64,000 nt of DNA, from positions 496,001 to 560,000 of the forward strand of contig WTXD01000002.1 in the NCBI GenBank assembly GCA_022496205.1, read 5' to 3'. The stretch comes from Gloeopeniophorella convolvens. Taxonomy: Eukaryota; Basidiomycota; Agaricomycetes; Russulales. The position numbers and the translations under genes are program-made. Below are positions 47,819-61,982 of the stretch, piece after piece (the stretch's first letter is position 1; each line of letters opens with the position of its first letter). A model generated the notes under the pieces. The model was not told the DNA's origin. It made no database searches and saw only the letters and a program-made list of their open reading frames with translations.

Positions 47819-50135
47819 ATGTCTTCCCGCCGCCCTTCTCACAGCGGAAAGTCTGCTGCCGATTCATTCGTTACGGCGTCGCGTGACGGTAGCGCGAACG
47901 GCATATCGACCAGGCTCGGACAACGACAGAAACGCACACACTCGGAGCGCTCAAGCTCCCCTTCATCACTTACTTCCTGCAGCTCAGACGGTAGGTGCAT
48001 CGCCATAAACACGCTCACATGACCGAGGCGATCTTTTTACACAGATGAAGCTGCCATACCTTCAGTGACCCCGCAACGTCGCGCAAGCCAACGGCTCTAC
48101 AAGCATGCGCTGCAGCCTCAGAGCTCCCCGCAGGCTGGGACTTCGGATTCCGGCACTCTGGTTTGGATCCGTGTAAATAGCTCCGGGGAGCTTGCATCGA
48201 GTGAGGGTGACCCCTTTGAGGAGAGTTTTTGGTGGCCTGCATGCGTACGTCGGCACACCTTTCGTCTGCAACGTAATCCTGACTTTTTATTAGATCGTCG
48301 AGGGGCGTGTAACAATAGGTCCCCTAACTGCCACCCTATACGGTGAAGTTTCGCCCACTGCGCCAAAGAGAATACGCCTCGACGCACCCGCACCGTCCCA
48401 TGTCCTTCCCTTCAAGAAGGCGGGCCGGGATGTCATGCGCTTCAGTACCACCACCTTTCGGTACTCGGGAGCAGGCTCTCGACCGACCTCTCCCACGAAA
48501 CGGCCGAGGACGGCGCTGGATGAGGCCTGGCGCGTGGCAGTGAACCTTGCGCATGAGGCCGACGCCAATCTGAATGACGGCCTACCTTCTAATTTATCGG
48601 CATACAAGGCCCGGGCCGTACGTACACCCGAGTCCAAAGTGAAGAAACCAAGGCCCACAACAGAGCGGACGTTGACGGATGATTCAAGAGACGCATCTGG
48701 TTTGGTCTACTCTTTGAAACGCGTATTGCCGTCTCTTATTCCAGTTATAGAACGGTGGTCCCCACCTCCATGCGATCCCTTGCTAGAAGTTCCTGGCGAA
48801 CTGGTCTTTTCACTGGAGAGAAAGGGAAGGCAGGAATACTGGGCGGCGCGCGTGGAGGAATACCTGCCCCCAAAGAAGCCTTCTGTACCCGCTAAGTATC
48901 GGGTGCGGTTCAAGGACGATACATGCAGAAATGTTTCCAGAGACATGTTCTTCACATCAGACGAACCGGAGTTCTACACTTGCAGGGTAAGTTCACACTC
49001 GCTCCACATGAACGCGTTTTCATTCGTAGATAGTTAGGGCGCTACATGAGCGACGATGAAGACGCGGAGGTCGATTCGGACGACGAACAGTCTCTTTGGG
49101 AATCAGTCTCTAATGAACCTGTGATGCCGCCACCGGATCCCGAAGACTTCTGCGAGCTCCCCATTCGAGAGCAATTTGCATATGTCAAGCCCATCATCAA
49201 AGCCATCCTGAACGAGACTTATACCCCAGCAAGGGAACGCCATCGGGCTTTCATGCAAGGGGGTGCTTCCCGTCGACGGCTACAGAAAACCGCGACGGGA
49301 AAGGGTGATTTAAGCACGTGCGAAGTTGCTCAGCTAGGAAGAACCCTCCAGCACTGGGTTTTAGGCCCCGCTCACCTGCATACAAACGACTTTCTTCTAG
49401 ATGACAATATCTCGGAAAGTGGCCTGGTGAGCCCAATACAATGGTAGATTGAAAATGAATGCGCGTGCTCACGCGCCACAAAAGTCTACTTTGACAGATA
49501 TTCAAGTCGAGCAGCTGCTCTATCCCACATCTCCATCAGTGCCGAGCAGTGTAAAAATTCAAACTCGCTCGGAACATACATCGAGCTGATTGTAGATTAC
49601 GGCACAGTCATTTCTATCACCGCCATCTTCCTTCGTATCTTTGTCGACGGACGCGGACGCAAGTCAGGTGAACCGAGTCTCTGCATCTATCCTCATGATC
49701 ACCTCATGACAAATTAGACTGTGCCCTCTGATCTGAGACGGCAGATAGGATCTCCGACCTATGAAGCACTCTCCGAGAACGACAAGTTACAGGTGAGTAA
49801 ACTTTTTCACACCGCTAACCGATCCCGTCATCTCCGTCGATCTATAGTACTGCCTGCTGGTTCTCTTCCATGAAGCTATTCTGCAGCTTTTATTGTGGCG
49901 CTCTGGGGAACGGCAATCGCTGGATTTGCTGCCAGATAGCGATGAAGCCCGTCTCCGCTTGGTCGGCCTAGCAAAATCCGAAGAGAGGGCGTGGGTGGAG
50001 GAAATATTTCGGCTGAGGGGAATGAAGGCGAAGGAAGACCGCAGGGCTGTTCCTATCATTGCAGCCACCCCTGCCACCGATACACCCACAAACGGGAGGA
50101 GACTACGAGCGCGGAATACACCATCTGTTCGCTGA
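47819..50135 (+). CDS. PWWP-like chromatin-type protein (conserved, unnamed)
   Basis: Eight exons: 47819-47990, 48045-48244, 48294-48986, 49034-49426, 49485-49550, 49608-49667, 49718-49792 and 49848-50135, giving 1947 nt and 648 aa. After a Ser/Arg-rich start, residues about 90-150 resemble a PWWP/Tudor fold: LVWIRVNSSGEL, then FWWPACIVEGRVTIGPLTATLYG. A second Tudor-like patch is ARVEEYLPPKKPSVPAKYRVRFKDD. An acidic stretch DDEDAEVDSDDEQ follows, and a helical C-terminus with YCLLVLFHEAILQLLLW. PWWP and Tudor modules read methylated histones, so a chromatin role is inferred. Intron 4 must end at an AAAG (49481-49484) rather than the CAG at 49497 to keep frame. I recognise it only as a conserved agaricomycete protein. 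Confidence 0.72.
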
Positions 50136-51150
50136 CTACTGGCCTCATCGATGACTTAATGGCAAATACCTTCGCCATAGTCTGCTTCCTCAATGCAATG
50201 CGATATCGGGCTCGTCGGGCTCGCGAGGGCATCTACACTTGCCATCCTAGTCACGTCTGCTGCGTTCTGCAAACGATGCCGTTATCAGGTCGTTCTTCTT
50301 TGACCCACCCCTGTGAACGTCCTAGTCGAGTCCGAGTGATCTTGTGGCGAACTCCCGCGCCGCCACCACCACGAGCACGAGGTGCGGGCCAAGATAGGAC
50401 CCGCACTTCGGAGGCTCTCCTCTCGCCTAAGCCTTGTGAGGATACCGAGGTGGATGACGTGCCTCGATTCTCTGTCACTTTACCGTGTATTTGGCTAATG
50501 AGTCTTCACAATCGCGATTCGGGAGCGGGGCCGAGGCGCGGGGTCCCGCCTTCCTCCTTTGTGCCTTTACGGTATCTGCCTCGCGCTGGTGTTCTTCGCA
50601 GGAGCCTCCCACGGCAGCTCGCGGCGCCCCTCTTGCATCTTCGGGACCATGTGCTGCATACCACTGAGCGTGATAGACGGCTCAAAGAAACTTCTAATTC
50701 GTTTTGCTCCATCCGAAAGACACGGCACCCATCGCAAAGAGTGGCTTACTACCTCTGTCCCTCCTTTTCTAGTGGCCCGGGTTGAGAGCGCGGATGCAGT
50801 TGTGCGCGAACAACTGGGCCCTGAGCCTCCTTCCCGGCCCGCAGCGTTCAGACTGGACGAACGTTCACTCAACCCGAAGGCAGACCACGGCATGCTTGAC
50901 CCCAGAGACACAGGCGCTTGGTAAATTGAGGCACGCGCTCATTCAAGAGAATTACACAGCGGCACATGCATTCCAAGTACAGAATAAGTCATATGGTAGT
51001 GGGTATTGAAACAGTTCACAGTGAGACATAACAAGTACGGATGGGATTGCAAATGTCTAGCACGGCCGGTAAATGAATGCAACACAGGCCAATAAAAAAA
51101 AGAGTCAGATGCATAGGTCAAATCAGAATACTCTACGGAAATGAAAAAGT
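50136..51150. other. Intergenic between convergent genes
   Basis: About 1 kb between the stops of the PWWP-like gene and the apyrase gene. Open frames around 50,250-50,920 on both strands overlap each other and show no protein motif. No additional gene is claimed. Confidence 0.45.
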
Positions 51151-53505
51151 TCAGTGCAAGGGAAGCGCGCTGCTTGTCCGTGACAGCGGCTGACGTGGGA
51201 CCAGCACTGACAAGTTGATGGTCGATGAGTTTCTGGAGCGCGGGTACAAAGATACCGACGACGCCTCTAGAGCGTCGCCGTTTTTTAGGAATACATTGTC
51301 GTCATAGGCTGCTATTGTTGGTGAAGGGGAAGCAGACGTTGATGTCGACGAGTCTAATTGTTGGGCGAAAGTGGACGAGGATGTAAGCCGTATCGGTGAG
51401 GGGCGAGCTGGTGACGTAGGCATCTGTCGGAATAGTGGCTTGTGATTTTGGCTGGCAAACTGCGGTGGGCGATAGCGATTCCACATGGAGGTGAATCGCC
51501 GTAGATTTCTCCACCATCTCCTCGGTGTAGGAGCCGACGATAACCTCGGAGAGTACGGAGATGAGACAGAGACGTCGTCATATAGACCACCTTGCTCCAT
51601 CTTCAACTCTGCCAAATCCTGGTCACGCTTGGAAGAAAATCGGGGAAGTCGGCGAATGCACATGCGGATGTAACGCCGGAGTCGGTAGGCGAAGAAGGAT
51701 ACCCCAAGGACCATGGTCAGGCAAAATAGAAGGCCAACGAGGGGGAAACCAAGCGAGTGGCGAGTCAGGGAAGGGGGGAGATGGGTTGTGATGCGGTCGT
51801 CAATGGTGTCGAGGTTGAAGTGGAATGGAGGTCGGATCGGGTGGATTGGTGAATCGTCCGTCTCAGCGATGTCCTCGAGAGGGTCTGTCAGCGGTTTGCT
51901 GTTCTTGAGTAGAGGTGGGACTTCTTTGCTCGCTTCAAGGACCATCTTCCCCAACGTCCAACTGACGGCCATGTCGCCCACGGTGTCCATGGATTGGAAA
52001 GACGGACGCCCCAACCCCTTCTGTTCCGCACGATCCTTGACTTCGTCGCCGTGGGTTGTGCCGTTGCCTCCGGAGTCTACAATCCTTGGCATACCCAGGC
52101 CTTCATGTAACACATTGATGATCCATGCGGCTTTGAAGCATTGCATTTGCAAACGCGAGATCTCCACGTTATCACCCCACTTGTCCAACCCTACGATCTT
52201 GCCATCTTCTTCAATCTCACCATCTCCTCCCAGGTGGCCATTCTGCTTCGAATCATCGTGCATTCGAAGGATTTCCCTCCAAGACTTTCCGCAAAAGGCT
52301 TGGGCTGCCCGTTCGTATTGCACGAAGTCGTATGGCCCACCTAGACCGAAGACGTGCTCCGACGAATACCAGTATTCGGATACGCCAATGAACTGTGAAA
52401 CCGAGAAATCGATTGGAGGGACGTAGACGCCATTGAAAAGGCAAGGCGAATCCGGACAAGGGGCAGTCTTGTTCAAGAGGGGAGCAGTTTCTTTCAAGCA
52501 ACGCTCAAAAGAGCCTGTCCCATGTAAGGCATGAGCCTTGCGCTCGTGGGGTGTAGAGGCCTCCACGTAGACAGGTGACTCGAGGAGTTCAAGGTCCCGA
52601 TGCAAACAGGGGTCCTCAATGACTTCTCTGCCAGAAGGGGATCCGTTCATCGGAGAAGGTCGAGAGAGCTCGTGGTGTTTGATAGCCTGGCCGACATAGC
52701 GCTCCCTTGCTTGGTTCGTCCCATACCCTAACCAGGTTGTCACAAAGACCCGATGACTGATTTCTTCGCCACCCATCAGACGTAGCCGGACGTCAATGAG
52801 ATTTTGGGCCTTGTTCCTCTCCTCGAGACTCGGCTCAAATGCTATCTGAGTCGAGGCACCACCCATGTCCAGGAAACCGTATGTAGTACGGTCAGAGTCC
52901 GAAGGACCGAACCCGTCCATAAGATAGTTGACAGAGATCCAGCCAAAGAGACCTTCCTCTTCTCCAGTGATGATTCGGACGCTGGAGCCACATGGGCCCA
53001 CCGGAGAGGGACTGTCTATGCGGAAGTCGGAATGGAACCTCAGGAACTGGCAGGTGGTCTCGAGCACCGTGGCCTGTTGTTCCGCAGATAAGAGGCGCAT
53101 GCCGGCAGTTGCCAATAAGAAGAGTGGCGTTTGGGAGTGGAGAGATGGGGGAATGTATGTTTGAGCATGTCTGAGCAAAGGGGCGAGATAGGCAGGAATG
53201 CCATCCGGGTCCTCAGCGAAGGACGAGAGGCCTGGCCATCACATGCAGCGCGTCAAACGGCAGTGGATCATAGTACGGCATAGTCACACACCTGGCTCAA
53301 CTTTAGAGACCCAGTTCTCGTCCTCCTGCGTGCCTTTCTCTACCTTGGGAAGGGCATAACTAGCTTTGGCACCTAGTTCGCTCCTAACCACGCGGGCATC
53401 CCTCCAGCTGTATATTTGGAGACGCGAGCCCGACGACCCGGCGTCAATGACGATCCCAAAACGGCGCGAGTTCAGCCATGGGTCAGCGGCGGTGGGAGGG
53501 GGCAT
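51151..53505 (-). CDS. YND1: GDA1/CD39-family apyrase, YND1-like
   Basis: Two exons, 53505-53292 and 53231-51151, giving 2295 nt and 764 aa. The enzyme hydrolyses nucleoside di- and triphosphates in the Golgi lumen, clearing GDP/UDP made by glycosyltransferases. The apyrase conserved regions appear in order: VIDAGSSGSRLQIYSW, LLATAGMRLL, GEEEGLFGWISVNYL and GFLDMGGASTQIAFE. Cysteine pairs and LCxxxWI-type sequence (FKAAWIINVLHEGLG) follow. There is no N-terminal signal; instead one helix near residue 575 (GFPLVGLLFCLTMVLGVSFF) with the basic RRYIRMCIRR gives the YND1-type topology, followed by a long Ser-rich cytosolic tail. It is divergent from ELP3. Confidence 0.92.
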
Positions 53506-53740
53506 GATGTGCTGGCCGTCGTAGCGTCTACGCTGTCAATGGTTAGTCGCACTGGCAGCGCCATTCAATTGCACTTCCAAGTCGCGATCGTCAGCAGAAG
53601 CTCCCACCGCTTCCGGCAATCCGCTCTCACGGCAATTAGAGGCCCTCCCGCCGCCTTCGCTGATCTTCAACCCGTCTGCGAGGCTCCGGAGCCTTCTGAC
53701 TCGTACCATCCGCCCACCGAGCGCGGCGAAGAAAAGTGCA
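53506..53740. promoter_or_regulatory. Divergent promoter, apyrase / ELP3
   Basis: 235 bp lie between the outward-facing start codons of YND1-like and ELP3. No specific element was recognised. Confidence 0.4.
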
Positions 53741-55914
<2,174 letters not shown>

Positions 55915-56050
55915 TTCTATACTGCCTGAACTACCACAAGCACACTGTCCGCACATGTCCCTCAACACGGCATGGGGGTATCTCCCCCTCTCTCTCAGGG
56001 CCCAGCAGAAAACCCGGTGAGAGTCTCCCTGACGCGAGGCCCGCCCGCAA

Positions 56051-57163
56051 TCACCGCAGCACGAGTGTGTGGAAGTTCGGAAACACGAGCTCCTCCTCGA
56101 CGGTCTTGCGTATGACGTCCTGTATGAACTTCTCGACGCGCGTGACATTCTTGAGCACATGCTTGTCCGCCTGCCCGAGCTCGCTCTCGATAAAAATGTC
56201 CGGGAGCAGCCGCTGGCCGACGGGCAGCGCCTTGCCCGCGGGGGCGTCGTCGCCATCGCCGTCGCTCGGCGTGCTGCCGGGCGTGCCCGCGCTGCGCCGC
56301 GCCGCGGGGCCGTACGGGTCGAGCTCGTCGAGCACGCAGAGGTGCACGCGCCGCCCGCCCTCGTACGCGACGGCCAGCTCGCCCGCAAAGACGAGCCCCG
56401 TGACGGACAGCCGGATCGGGAGCGACATGAACAGCGGCGACGGGTAGTTGATCCGCAGCGATGTCGTCAGCGTCAGGCGTAGGTCCGAGTGCCACGAGAC
56501 GTGCAGGTGCAGCTGCAGGTGCGGGTGCTCGTCGGGCGGCGGCGGCGAGGGCGAGGGCGGGTCGGTAGCCTCCGCGAAGCCCGGGTGCGGCGACGAGGGG
56601 TCGGAGGAGGGCACGCCGGTCGGGCGCGCCGAGTCGAAGGACGCGTCGCGGCGCAGCGGCGTGCCGGAGAGCGAGCGCAGCGGGTGCTCGTAGTACGCCG
56701 GGCGCGCGGGGAGCGCGGGGAGGCTCATGCCCGCGCTCCAAACGCTGCCCGCGGGGCCGCGCGACGGCGATGGCGCGAACATGTCGGACGCAGGCCCGCG
56801 GCCGTAGCGGACGTGCGGGGGCAGGTGGTGGTACGTCGGCGCCTCCTCCGCCATACCGCGCCCCGCGCTGCGGCGCGAGACCCACTCGAACTCGTCGTCA
56901 TCCTCGTCGTCATCGTGCGGCGCGCGGCCCGGGTCGTGCGCGGGGTCGATGTGCCCGTCGTTGTCCTCGAGGAAGTCGCGGTAGATGTCGCGGAGGTCGA
57001 CGAGCTCGATGTCGGGCGGCTGGGAGCCAAAGTCGAAGGAGGTGATCTCGACGGGGCCGATGAAGGATGGGCGCGGTGCGCTCTGGAGCTGCCTGTTGAG
57101 GGCACCGATGAGCGAGGAGGCGAGGGACGCGTCGAGCTTTGTCCAGTCGAGGTCGATAGACAT
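56051..57163 (-). CDS. MDM12: MDM12, ERMES complex subunit
   Basis: One exon, 370 aa. MDM12 links MMM1 in the ER to MDM34/MDM10 in the mitochondrial outer membrane and carries phospholipids in its SMP fold. The start [19 protein letters not shown] is the family hallmark. [28 protein letters not shown] follows. An acidic, disordered insert of about 130 residues splits the SMP domain. It resumes with [41 protein letters not shown] and the C-terminal [21 protein letters not shown]. Another in-frame ATG lies 21 nt upstream, but family homology favours 57163. GC content and third-position G/C are very high over the insert, unlike the flanking ELP3. Confidence 0.93.
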   Translation of the reverse strand: MSIDLDWTKLDASLASSLIGALNRQLQSAPRPSFIGPVEITSFDFGSQPPDIELVDLRDIYRDFLEDNDGHIDPAHDPGRAPHDDDEDDDEFEWVSRRSAGRGMAEEAPTYHHLPPHVRYGRGPASDMFAPSPSRGPAGSVWSAGMSLPALPARPAYYEHPLRSLSGTPLRRDASFDSARPTGVPSSDPSSPHPGFAEATDPPSPSPPPPDEHPHLQLHLHVSWHSDLRLTLTTSLRINYPSPLFMSLPIRLSVTGLVFAGELAVAYEGGRRVHLCVLDELDPYGPAARRSAGTPGSTPSDGDGDDAPAGKALPVGQRLLPDIFIESELGQADKHVLKNVTRVEKFIQDVIRKTVEEELVFPNFHTLVLR

Positions 57164-57591
57164 CGTCGACAGGATCTGGGGCAAAGTACTGCACCCGCAG
57201 CGGCCCGGCGCACACAGGGCTCATGCCAGTGTCAACCGCTAACGCGCGCGGCTGGCGTGTTCATAAGCAACTAATACATAAAGCTCTTTATATTACTCGA
57301 ATGAAGAAAGTTATGACGCTGTAACAGTATAGCTACGTCGTATGTACTCAGTAACGCAGGGTTCCGTCGAAGAAAGTGAAGCGAGTGTGACTGCATGCGT
57401 GCTTGTGCGGATGATGGATGATAGATGATTGACTCGGAGTGATAAATAACTTCTCTCGTCAGGACATGCTACTGTGCAGATTGTGCGCAACATCTAGATG
57501 GGTATCAATTTTCTGTCAATGTTGGACGACCCAAGCCAGCCAGGGGACAGCGGGTTCCCCGTGCGCAGACGAAGTTTCAACCTATTCGCTG
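57164..57591. other. Short intergenic, MDM12 promoter side
   Basis: 428 bp between the MDM12 start and the stop of the upstream minus-strand transporter. It should contain the MDM12 promoter and the transporter's 3' UTR. No other feature is recognised. Confidence 0.4.
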
Positions 57592-59217
57592 TCACCGCCG
57601 CTCGAAATGCTGCTGCTGCGAGGGGGGTGTTGGGATGGGCGAGGGCGTCCGCGACGGAAACGGCGAGCCGTATGGCGCGTTCAGATACCGCGGCGTGTCG
57701 AGCATTGGAAGGAAGTTGGACGAGTCCACCTTCTCTGGCCCAAGTGCCGTTGAGAGCAGTCTCGGAGACGATGACTTGCTGTCGAACTGGCCGAGTATAG
57801 GGGCGTCCGGGCTGACTGGCGAGCCAGGCCAAGGCGTTCCTGCTCTGCTCCCTGTTGCACCGTTCACCACGTTCACCAGCAGAATCGGCTCCTTGCCCGG
57901 AGGCTGATTGTAAAGCCAAGTCGCAACAAGCACCGTCGAGGAACCAATGACGAACGATGGCGTGATACGGAAGTTGAACAAGATCACGGATGCCAAGAAG
58001 GAGAGGATGATGGAAAGACTGGTGGCGAATCCCTTGAGGATGTTGTCCGAGTACTTGATCACAATTGCAGTGACGAGCCCACCGAACACCTGGATCGCGA
58101 CCGTCGCCCACGCCCAACCACCGAAGTTCCGCAACAAGTTGGCAACGGGGCCACCCGAGTGGGGCGGTGAAGAGCTATACAGCACCGGGAGGATAGCAGG
58201 GACGAGCGAGAAGAGCGACAGCTGGACGTTGCGGACCCACAGGTCTGCCTTGGAGCCCTTGAGGACCATCTCGAAATACACACCCGCAAGACCCGAGGTG
58301 AAGCAAGCGGCAGTGACGGCGCCGAAGCCCTTGAGCGGGCTCATGATGTGCGTGTACAGCGGTGCCGATTCGTGGGCGCTCCCCACGGGCATATTCGCCT
58401 TGGGTGGAGCGTGCGCGCTGGTGGTTGACTGGATCTGAACAATGGCGACACCAATGGCGAGGAAAAACAACGAGACCCATTTCGTTGAGGTCAACCGACG
58501 ACGCAAGAGGGCGACGGAGAACGCGGCGGTGGTAAGAATCTTCATCTGATACGTCACTTGAAATGTCGCGACCGGGAGGTTGCTGATGGCGACGAATTGG
58601 AGAGAATTTTGAACGACGTAAAGGAGGGCCGGAATGGAGAGCTTCCAGCAGTCGGGGCTGAAGATTTCACGCAGGAGGTGTTTGAGGGGCCTCCGTGCAT
58701 CCGTCTTGGACACCCTCCAGAGGGCAATGACAAAAGATATTGAGCCCTTGAGGATCTCATTGAGCAGCACGGCGGATGCTGGAGAGTATGCCTGGGAGGG
58801 GGGTATAGAGACTCTCGAGTAGTGCATTACAATCGAAAGCGCCGCGTTTTGGACAGCGAGCGTGACGAGGCTGACGGGGGCACAGGATCAGCACATGCGC
58901 GACGAAGAAGGGTGGCTTTGCTCTCACGAAACATATTTCAGAGGCAGACCAAAGATAGTGGGGGAGTTATCCTCTCTAGGCAGTTGGACATGGAGTGCAG
59001 CTCCCGGTATGACGCGATCGGGTAAGGGGGGGAGTGATGCGGCGGTGAGAATTGGAGAGGGACGGGCACTGTGCTCTCTCGAGACTGCGGGCGAAGGGGT
59101 TGCACCTCTTGCGATTGGGAAGGGCCGATGGTACATGTCTGGAGAGGTTGGGCTCACGACGCTAATGGAGGAGGCGGAGACTCGAGAGTAGTGTGACTGC
59201 TTGAAGGGACGTTCCAT
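57592..59217 (-). CDS. Nucleotide-sugar transporter, UDP-galactose/UDP-GlcNAc type
   Basis: Two exons, 59217-58928 and 58870-57592, giving 1569 nt and 522 aa. It belongs to the SLC35A-like family that exchanges UDP-sugars for UMP across the Golgi membrane. After a disordered 90-residue start, the transporter begins GLPLKYVSLVTLAVQNAALSIVMHYSR. About ten helices follow, with signature blocks LYVVQNSLQFVAISNLPVAT, FQVTYQMKILTTA and LAGVYFEMVLKGS, then GGLVTAIVIKYSDNILKGFATS and IGSSTVLVATWLYN. A Ser/Pro tail of about 100 residues ends the protein. The N- and C-terminal extensions make it longer than animal SLC35A2 (about 390 aa). Substrate (UDP-Gal versus UDP-GlcNAc) cannot be told from sequence alone. 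Confidence 0.9.
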
Positions 59218-60232
59218 GGTGCCAGGTGGAAAGCGGTCGGTGGGGTGATGAACTACGCGACTGAGAGCACGGTTTTCTCGCCTTATGGTCGTGACCTGGG
59301 GGAGCGAGGTCGGGGGCGAGGGCGGAAGTCGGGGGGGATGGTCGTGAACGTAGCGCGAGTTGGGACGGGCCAAGTGCAACGGACGCAACGGGCGGCGGAT
59401 ATATCGCCTCCGAGCGCCCGCACGTCTCCGTCACTCGTCCCCGGTCCCCGACGCGGTCTCGTCCGACGGTTCAGCACCGCTTCCTCGCTCCATCTCAACA
59501 ACCATCTGATTCTCTCCATAGCTATCTACCGCACAGCTTATATATCATATCCTATCTCGACAATCTCCATATCCCCTTCACGCCATCTCTGCCCCCGATC
59601 ACAACAGTCTGCAGCAATCTGCTTGGGCGCGTCAGCACAGCACATTACAGTGGGGCGTACAGAAATCTGTTGAAATGTCCACCCGGCCTCAGACTCGCCT
59701 TTATCACATCACGCGCACCGCGCGCTGGCGGATATGACACAGTGCCTCTCGACACTGCGTCAAGCCTGACCAGGATAACGTCGCCCTCGAATGAGGGTGC
59801 GGGTGCGTCCCTTTACCAGGGTTTTCTTCCTCGGCCCATCCACGCAAGAAATATGCAAGACAGATGGGATTGAATAGACTCACCACTAGATACGACAACT
59901 AGCTAGAGACTGTAGGTATCTCCAGGTGATCCTGCGTCCTGGCTCCTCAACCAACGGGAGAAGCAATCAGCATAGATTGTTTTTGAGAGACCAGGTCTAT
60001 CTCCGACGTTTGTCTGGACCGCCCATCCCACGAAAGCAGAACCACGAAGGCCAGCAGAGGATAGACAGTAATTTGGACGCCGTGCAAGATGATGAACCAG
60101 AATACGCGACGCGTGCATTTTATTCGCCTGGCCGGACATTGCCGAGCGGGGGCGGAAACGTTCGGGAGACGCGCGACGCGACCGAGTGCTTGATCGCTTG
60201 AGCCCGGTCGACTTGCTGTCCTGCTGCACAAC
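59218..60232. promoter_or_regulatory. Divergent promoter region, transporter / Mrp51
   Basis: About 1 kb between outward-facing start codons. The part next to the transporter (about 59,400-59,560) is pyrimidine-rich and looks like the upstream leader. No gene is recognised inside. Confidence 0.4.
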
Positions 60233-61450
60233 ATGGCGGCCATTGCAAAGGTCGCCACAGTCATCCCCCCAACTCCTTCGCCATTCGCCACTCTCCTACG
60301 CCGCTCAAAATTTGCCTCGTATGACCCAACAATAGGCCAGGTCTACACCGCCTATGACGGCGACGCGCACCGAGGCAACTTTGGTCTCAAACGCCCCTTG
60401 GCTATTCGCAAGCGGAACAAATTCATATCTGTCGAGGCCATCGATTCCCCGGAGCAGCAGACAGAGTGGACATCCCGCGAGTCCGAGGCCCGTTTCATTC
60501 GCCGTTGGGCAGAAGTCAACCCGGAACCCCACGTCCGTGGTCCCTGGGAGAAGCACTACATGGGCTCCCGACCCGTGCATGCTGGAGAGCTCCCATACGA
60601 AGATGCAAGTGGCAAGCTTGTGGATCTTACTCAGCAGCGCGCCGCCGAGGAGGACAAGGGCAACAGAAACTATGTCGCGTCCGTTCCGCAAGTGGCTTCG
60701 ATGAGCCCCAAACAATTCGCGCGCTATTTGGAGAAGCTTCGCCAACAGCGACCGGAGTTCCTCAAGCACCTGGCGCAGAGCGCGGAGCGCTCGATCAAGT
60801 CGAAGTCTTCCTCCGTACTCCAAGTCGCACCAACCGCCTACGACGAGATCGCTCTCAGCTCGGCGGACAAGGTTCGGTTACGGTACCTCCAAAAGCAGGC
60901 ACACGCGTTCTACGAGGCCGAGGGCTCCAAGGCCATCGAACAGCGCCCTCATCGCAACGGTGGCCTCGCCTACGCACACACCTCCATGCTCACTCACTTC
61001 TTCACCGCCAACGAACAACCCGGACGGTTCGTCGAATCACAAGACCAGGAAGGGCGCGAGGTGGTGCGCGTCAGCTTCGCGGGTATGGCAGCGAACCTCA
61101 GGACGCCCATCAACCACCACGAGCCCACGTCCAAGTTCCGCGTCGTCAATGCGACGCTTAAGGATGCACCAAAGGTCGTGTCGGCGCGGCCCCAGGGTCT
61201 CAAGGGGGCGCTTGTTGAGACTACGCTGGAGGACGTGGTGAACCTGGACATGATGCGGGCCAACCCCTTCCTCCCTGGCACACGCGCGTACATCACACAG
61301 ATGCAGAGAACCATCCCCGTCAAGGGAAAGCGGTCGATGACGGCCGCATTCAAGCCGCAGGACAAGGTTGCGGAGTCGACCAAAGCCTCAGGCGAGCTGC
61401 TGAGCACGCTCAAGGGTCTCATGAACGGGATGGACAAGAGACAAGGGTAG
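60233..61450 (+). CDS. MRP51: Mitochondrial small-subunit ribosomal protein, Mrp51-type
   Basis: One exon, 405 aa. The sequence starts with FATLLRRSKFASYDPTIGQVYTAYDGDAHRGNFGLKRPL, the typical opening of Mrp51/bS1m-like proteins (Pfam Mit_ribos_Mrp51), then KFISVEAIDSPEQQTEW and SEARFIRRWAE. Near residue 300 is the family block VSFAGMAANLRTPI followed by FRVVNATL. The protein acts in the mitochondrial ribosome small subunit and in initiation on mitochondrial mRNAs. It lacks a long presequence. Its stop is only 28 bp from the stop of the convergent HYPK-like gene. Confidence 0.8.
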   Translation: MAAIAKVATVIPPTPSPFATLLRRSKFASYDPTIGQVYTAYDGDAHRGNFGLKRPLAIRKRNKFISVEAIDSPEQQTEWTSRESEARFIRRWAEVNPEPHVRGPWEKHYMGSRPVHAGELPYEDASGKLVDLTQQRAAEEDKGNRNYVASVPQVASMSPKQFARYLEKLRQQRPEFLKHLAQSAERSIKSKSSSVLQVAPTAYDEIALSSADKVRLRYLQKQAHAFYEAEGSKAIEQRPHRNGGLAYAHTSMLTHFFTANEQPGRFVESQDQEGREVVRVSFAGMAANLRTPINHHEPTSKFRVVNATLKDAPKVVSARPQGLKGALVETTLEDVVNLDMMRANPFLPGTRAYITQMQRTIPVKGKRSMTAAFKPQDKVAESTKASGELLSTLKGLMNGMDKRQG

Positions 61451-61478
61451 CACGGGCGAGTGCATAGATTTTAGAGTA

Positions 61479-61860
61479 CTATGGCGTAATGAGAGCCTGG
61501 AGGGTTTTGGCCAGATCGCCGTCGTTGTCCAACAACGCCTTTTCTGCTTGTGCGCGTGGTATTTCCAGCTCTGAGACCTGTGGCGGACGCGATGAGTCCC
61601 GGAGTAAATCGCAGTTTGGCTGGGCCGCTCACAATCACGTCGACGTCCTCTTTCTTTGCAGCCGGAGGCTTGGCTGGCTTTGCCGGCTTTTCGGAGAAAA
61701 TGACGCGGAGGCCTTCCTCAAATTTGCCCTTCGAGTAGGCGTAGCCGTCTGCGTACTGTGCTCGGACGATTAGAGTTGCAGGCAATATGATATGTAGAAA
61801 GAAAACGCATACATTGACGATAACCTCAGGCTCGGGGTGACCATTGCTACGTCCGGACAT
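61479..61860 (-). CDS. HYPK-like UBA protein (NatA regulator)
   Basis: Three exons: 61860-61813, 61755-61633 and 61577-61479, giving 270 nt and 89 aa. The C-terminal 40 residues form a UBA-type three-helix unit, KKEDVDVIVSELEIPRAQAE followed by KALLDNDGDLAKTLQALI. It aligns well with the C-terminus of human HYPK, which binds and inhibits the NatA N-terminal acetyltransferase and acts as a ribosome-associated chaperone. The N-terminal half (YADGYAYSKGKFEEGLRVIF) corresponds to the region before that. Only the correct splicing reveals the UBA part; the unspliced frame diverges after DVDVIV. The start codon is 122 bp from that of UPF1 on the other strand. Confidence 0.82.
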
Positions 61861-61982
61861 TGTGTGTGTTGTCTGAGTCCGAGTCACTGCTACGCTGCCG
61901 ATTGTGGCGGCGGTTGGCACCGCTTACAGACAGACGCGCTCTCCAAGGCTCTTTGCCACAGACCACATCTTCCATCCTCACC
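61861..61982. promoter_or_regulatory. Bidirectional promoter, HYPK-like / UPF1
   Basis: Only 122 bp separate the two start codons, so both 5' UTRs and the core promoters must fit or overlap here. Confidence 0.5.

Noticed and set aside
50251..50924. Open frames on both strands after the PWWP-like gene
   Set aside because: They mutually overlap, and none has a domain or a convincing start and splice context.
55995..56885. Minus-strand 296-codon frame with Arg/Ala/Pro repeats
   Set aside because: An out-of-frame reading of the GC-rich MDM12 insert; MDM12 family blocks lie in the other frame.
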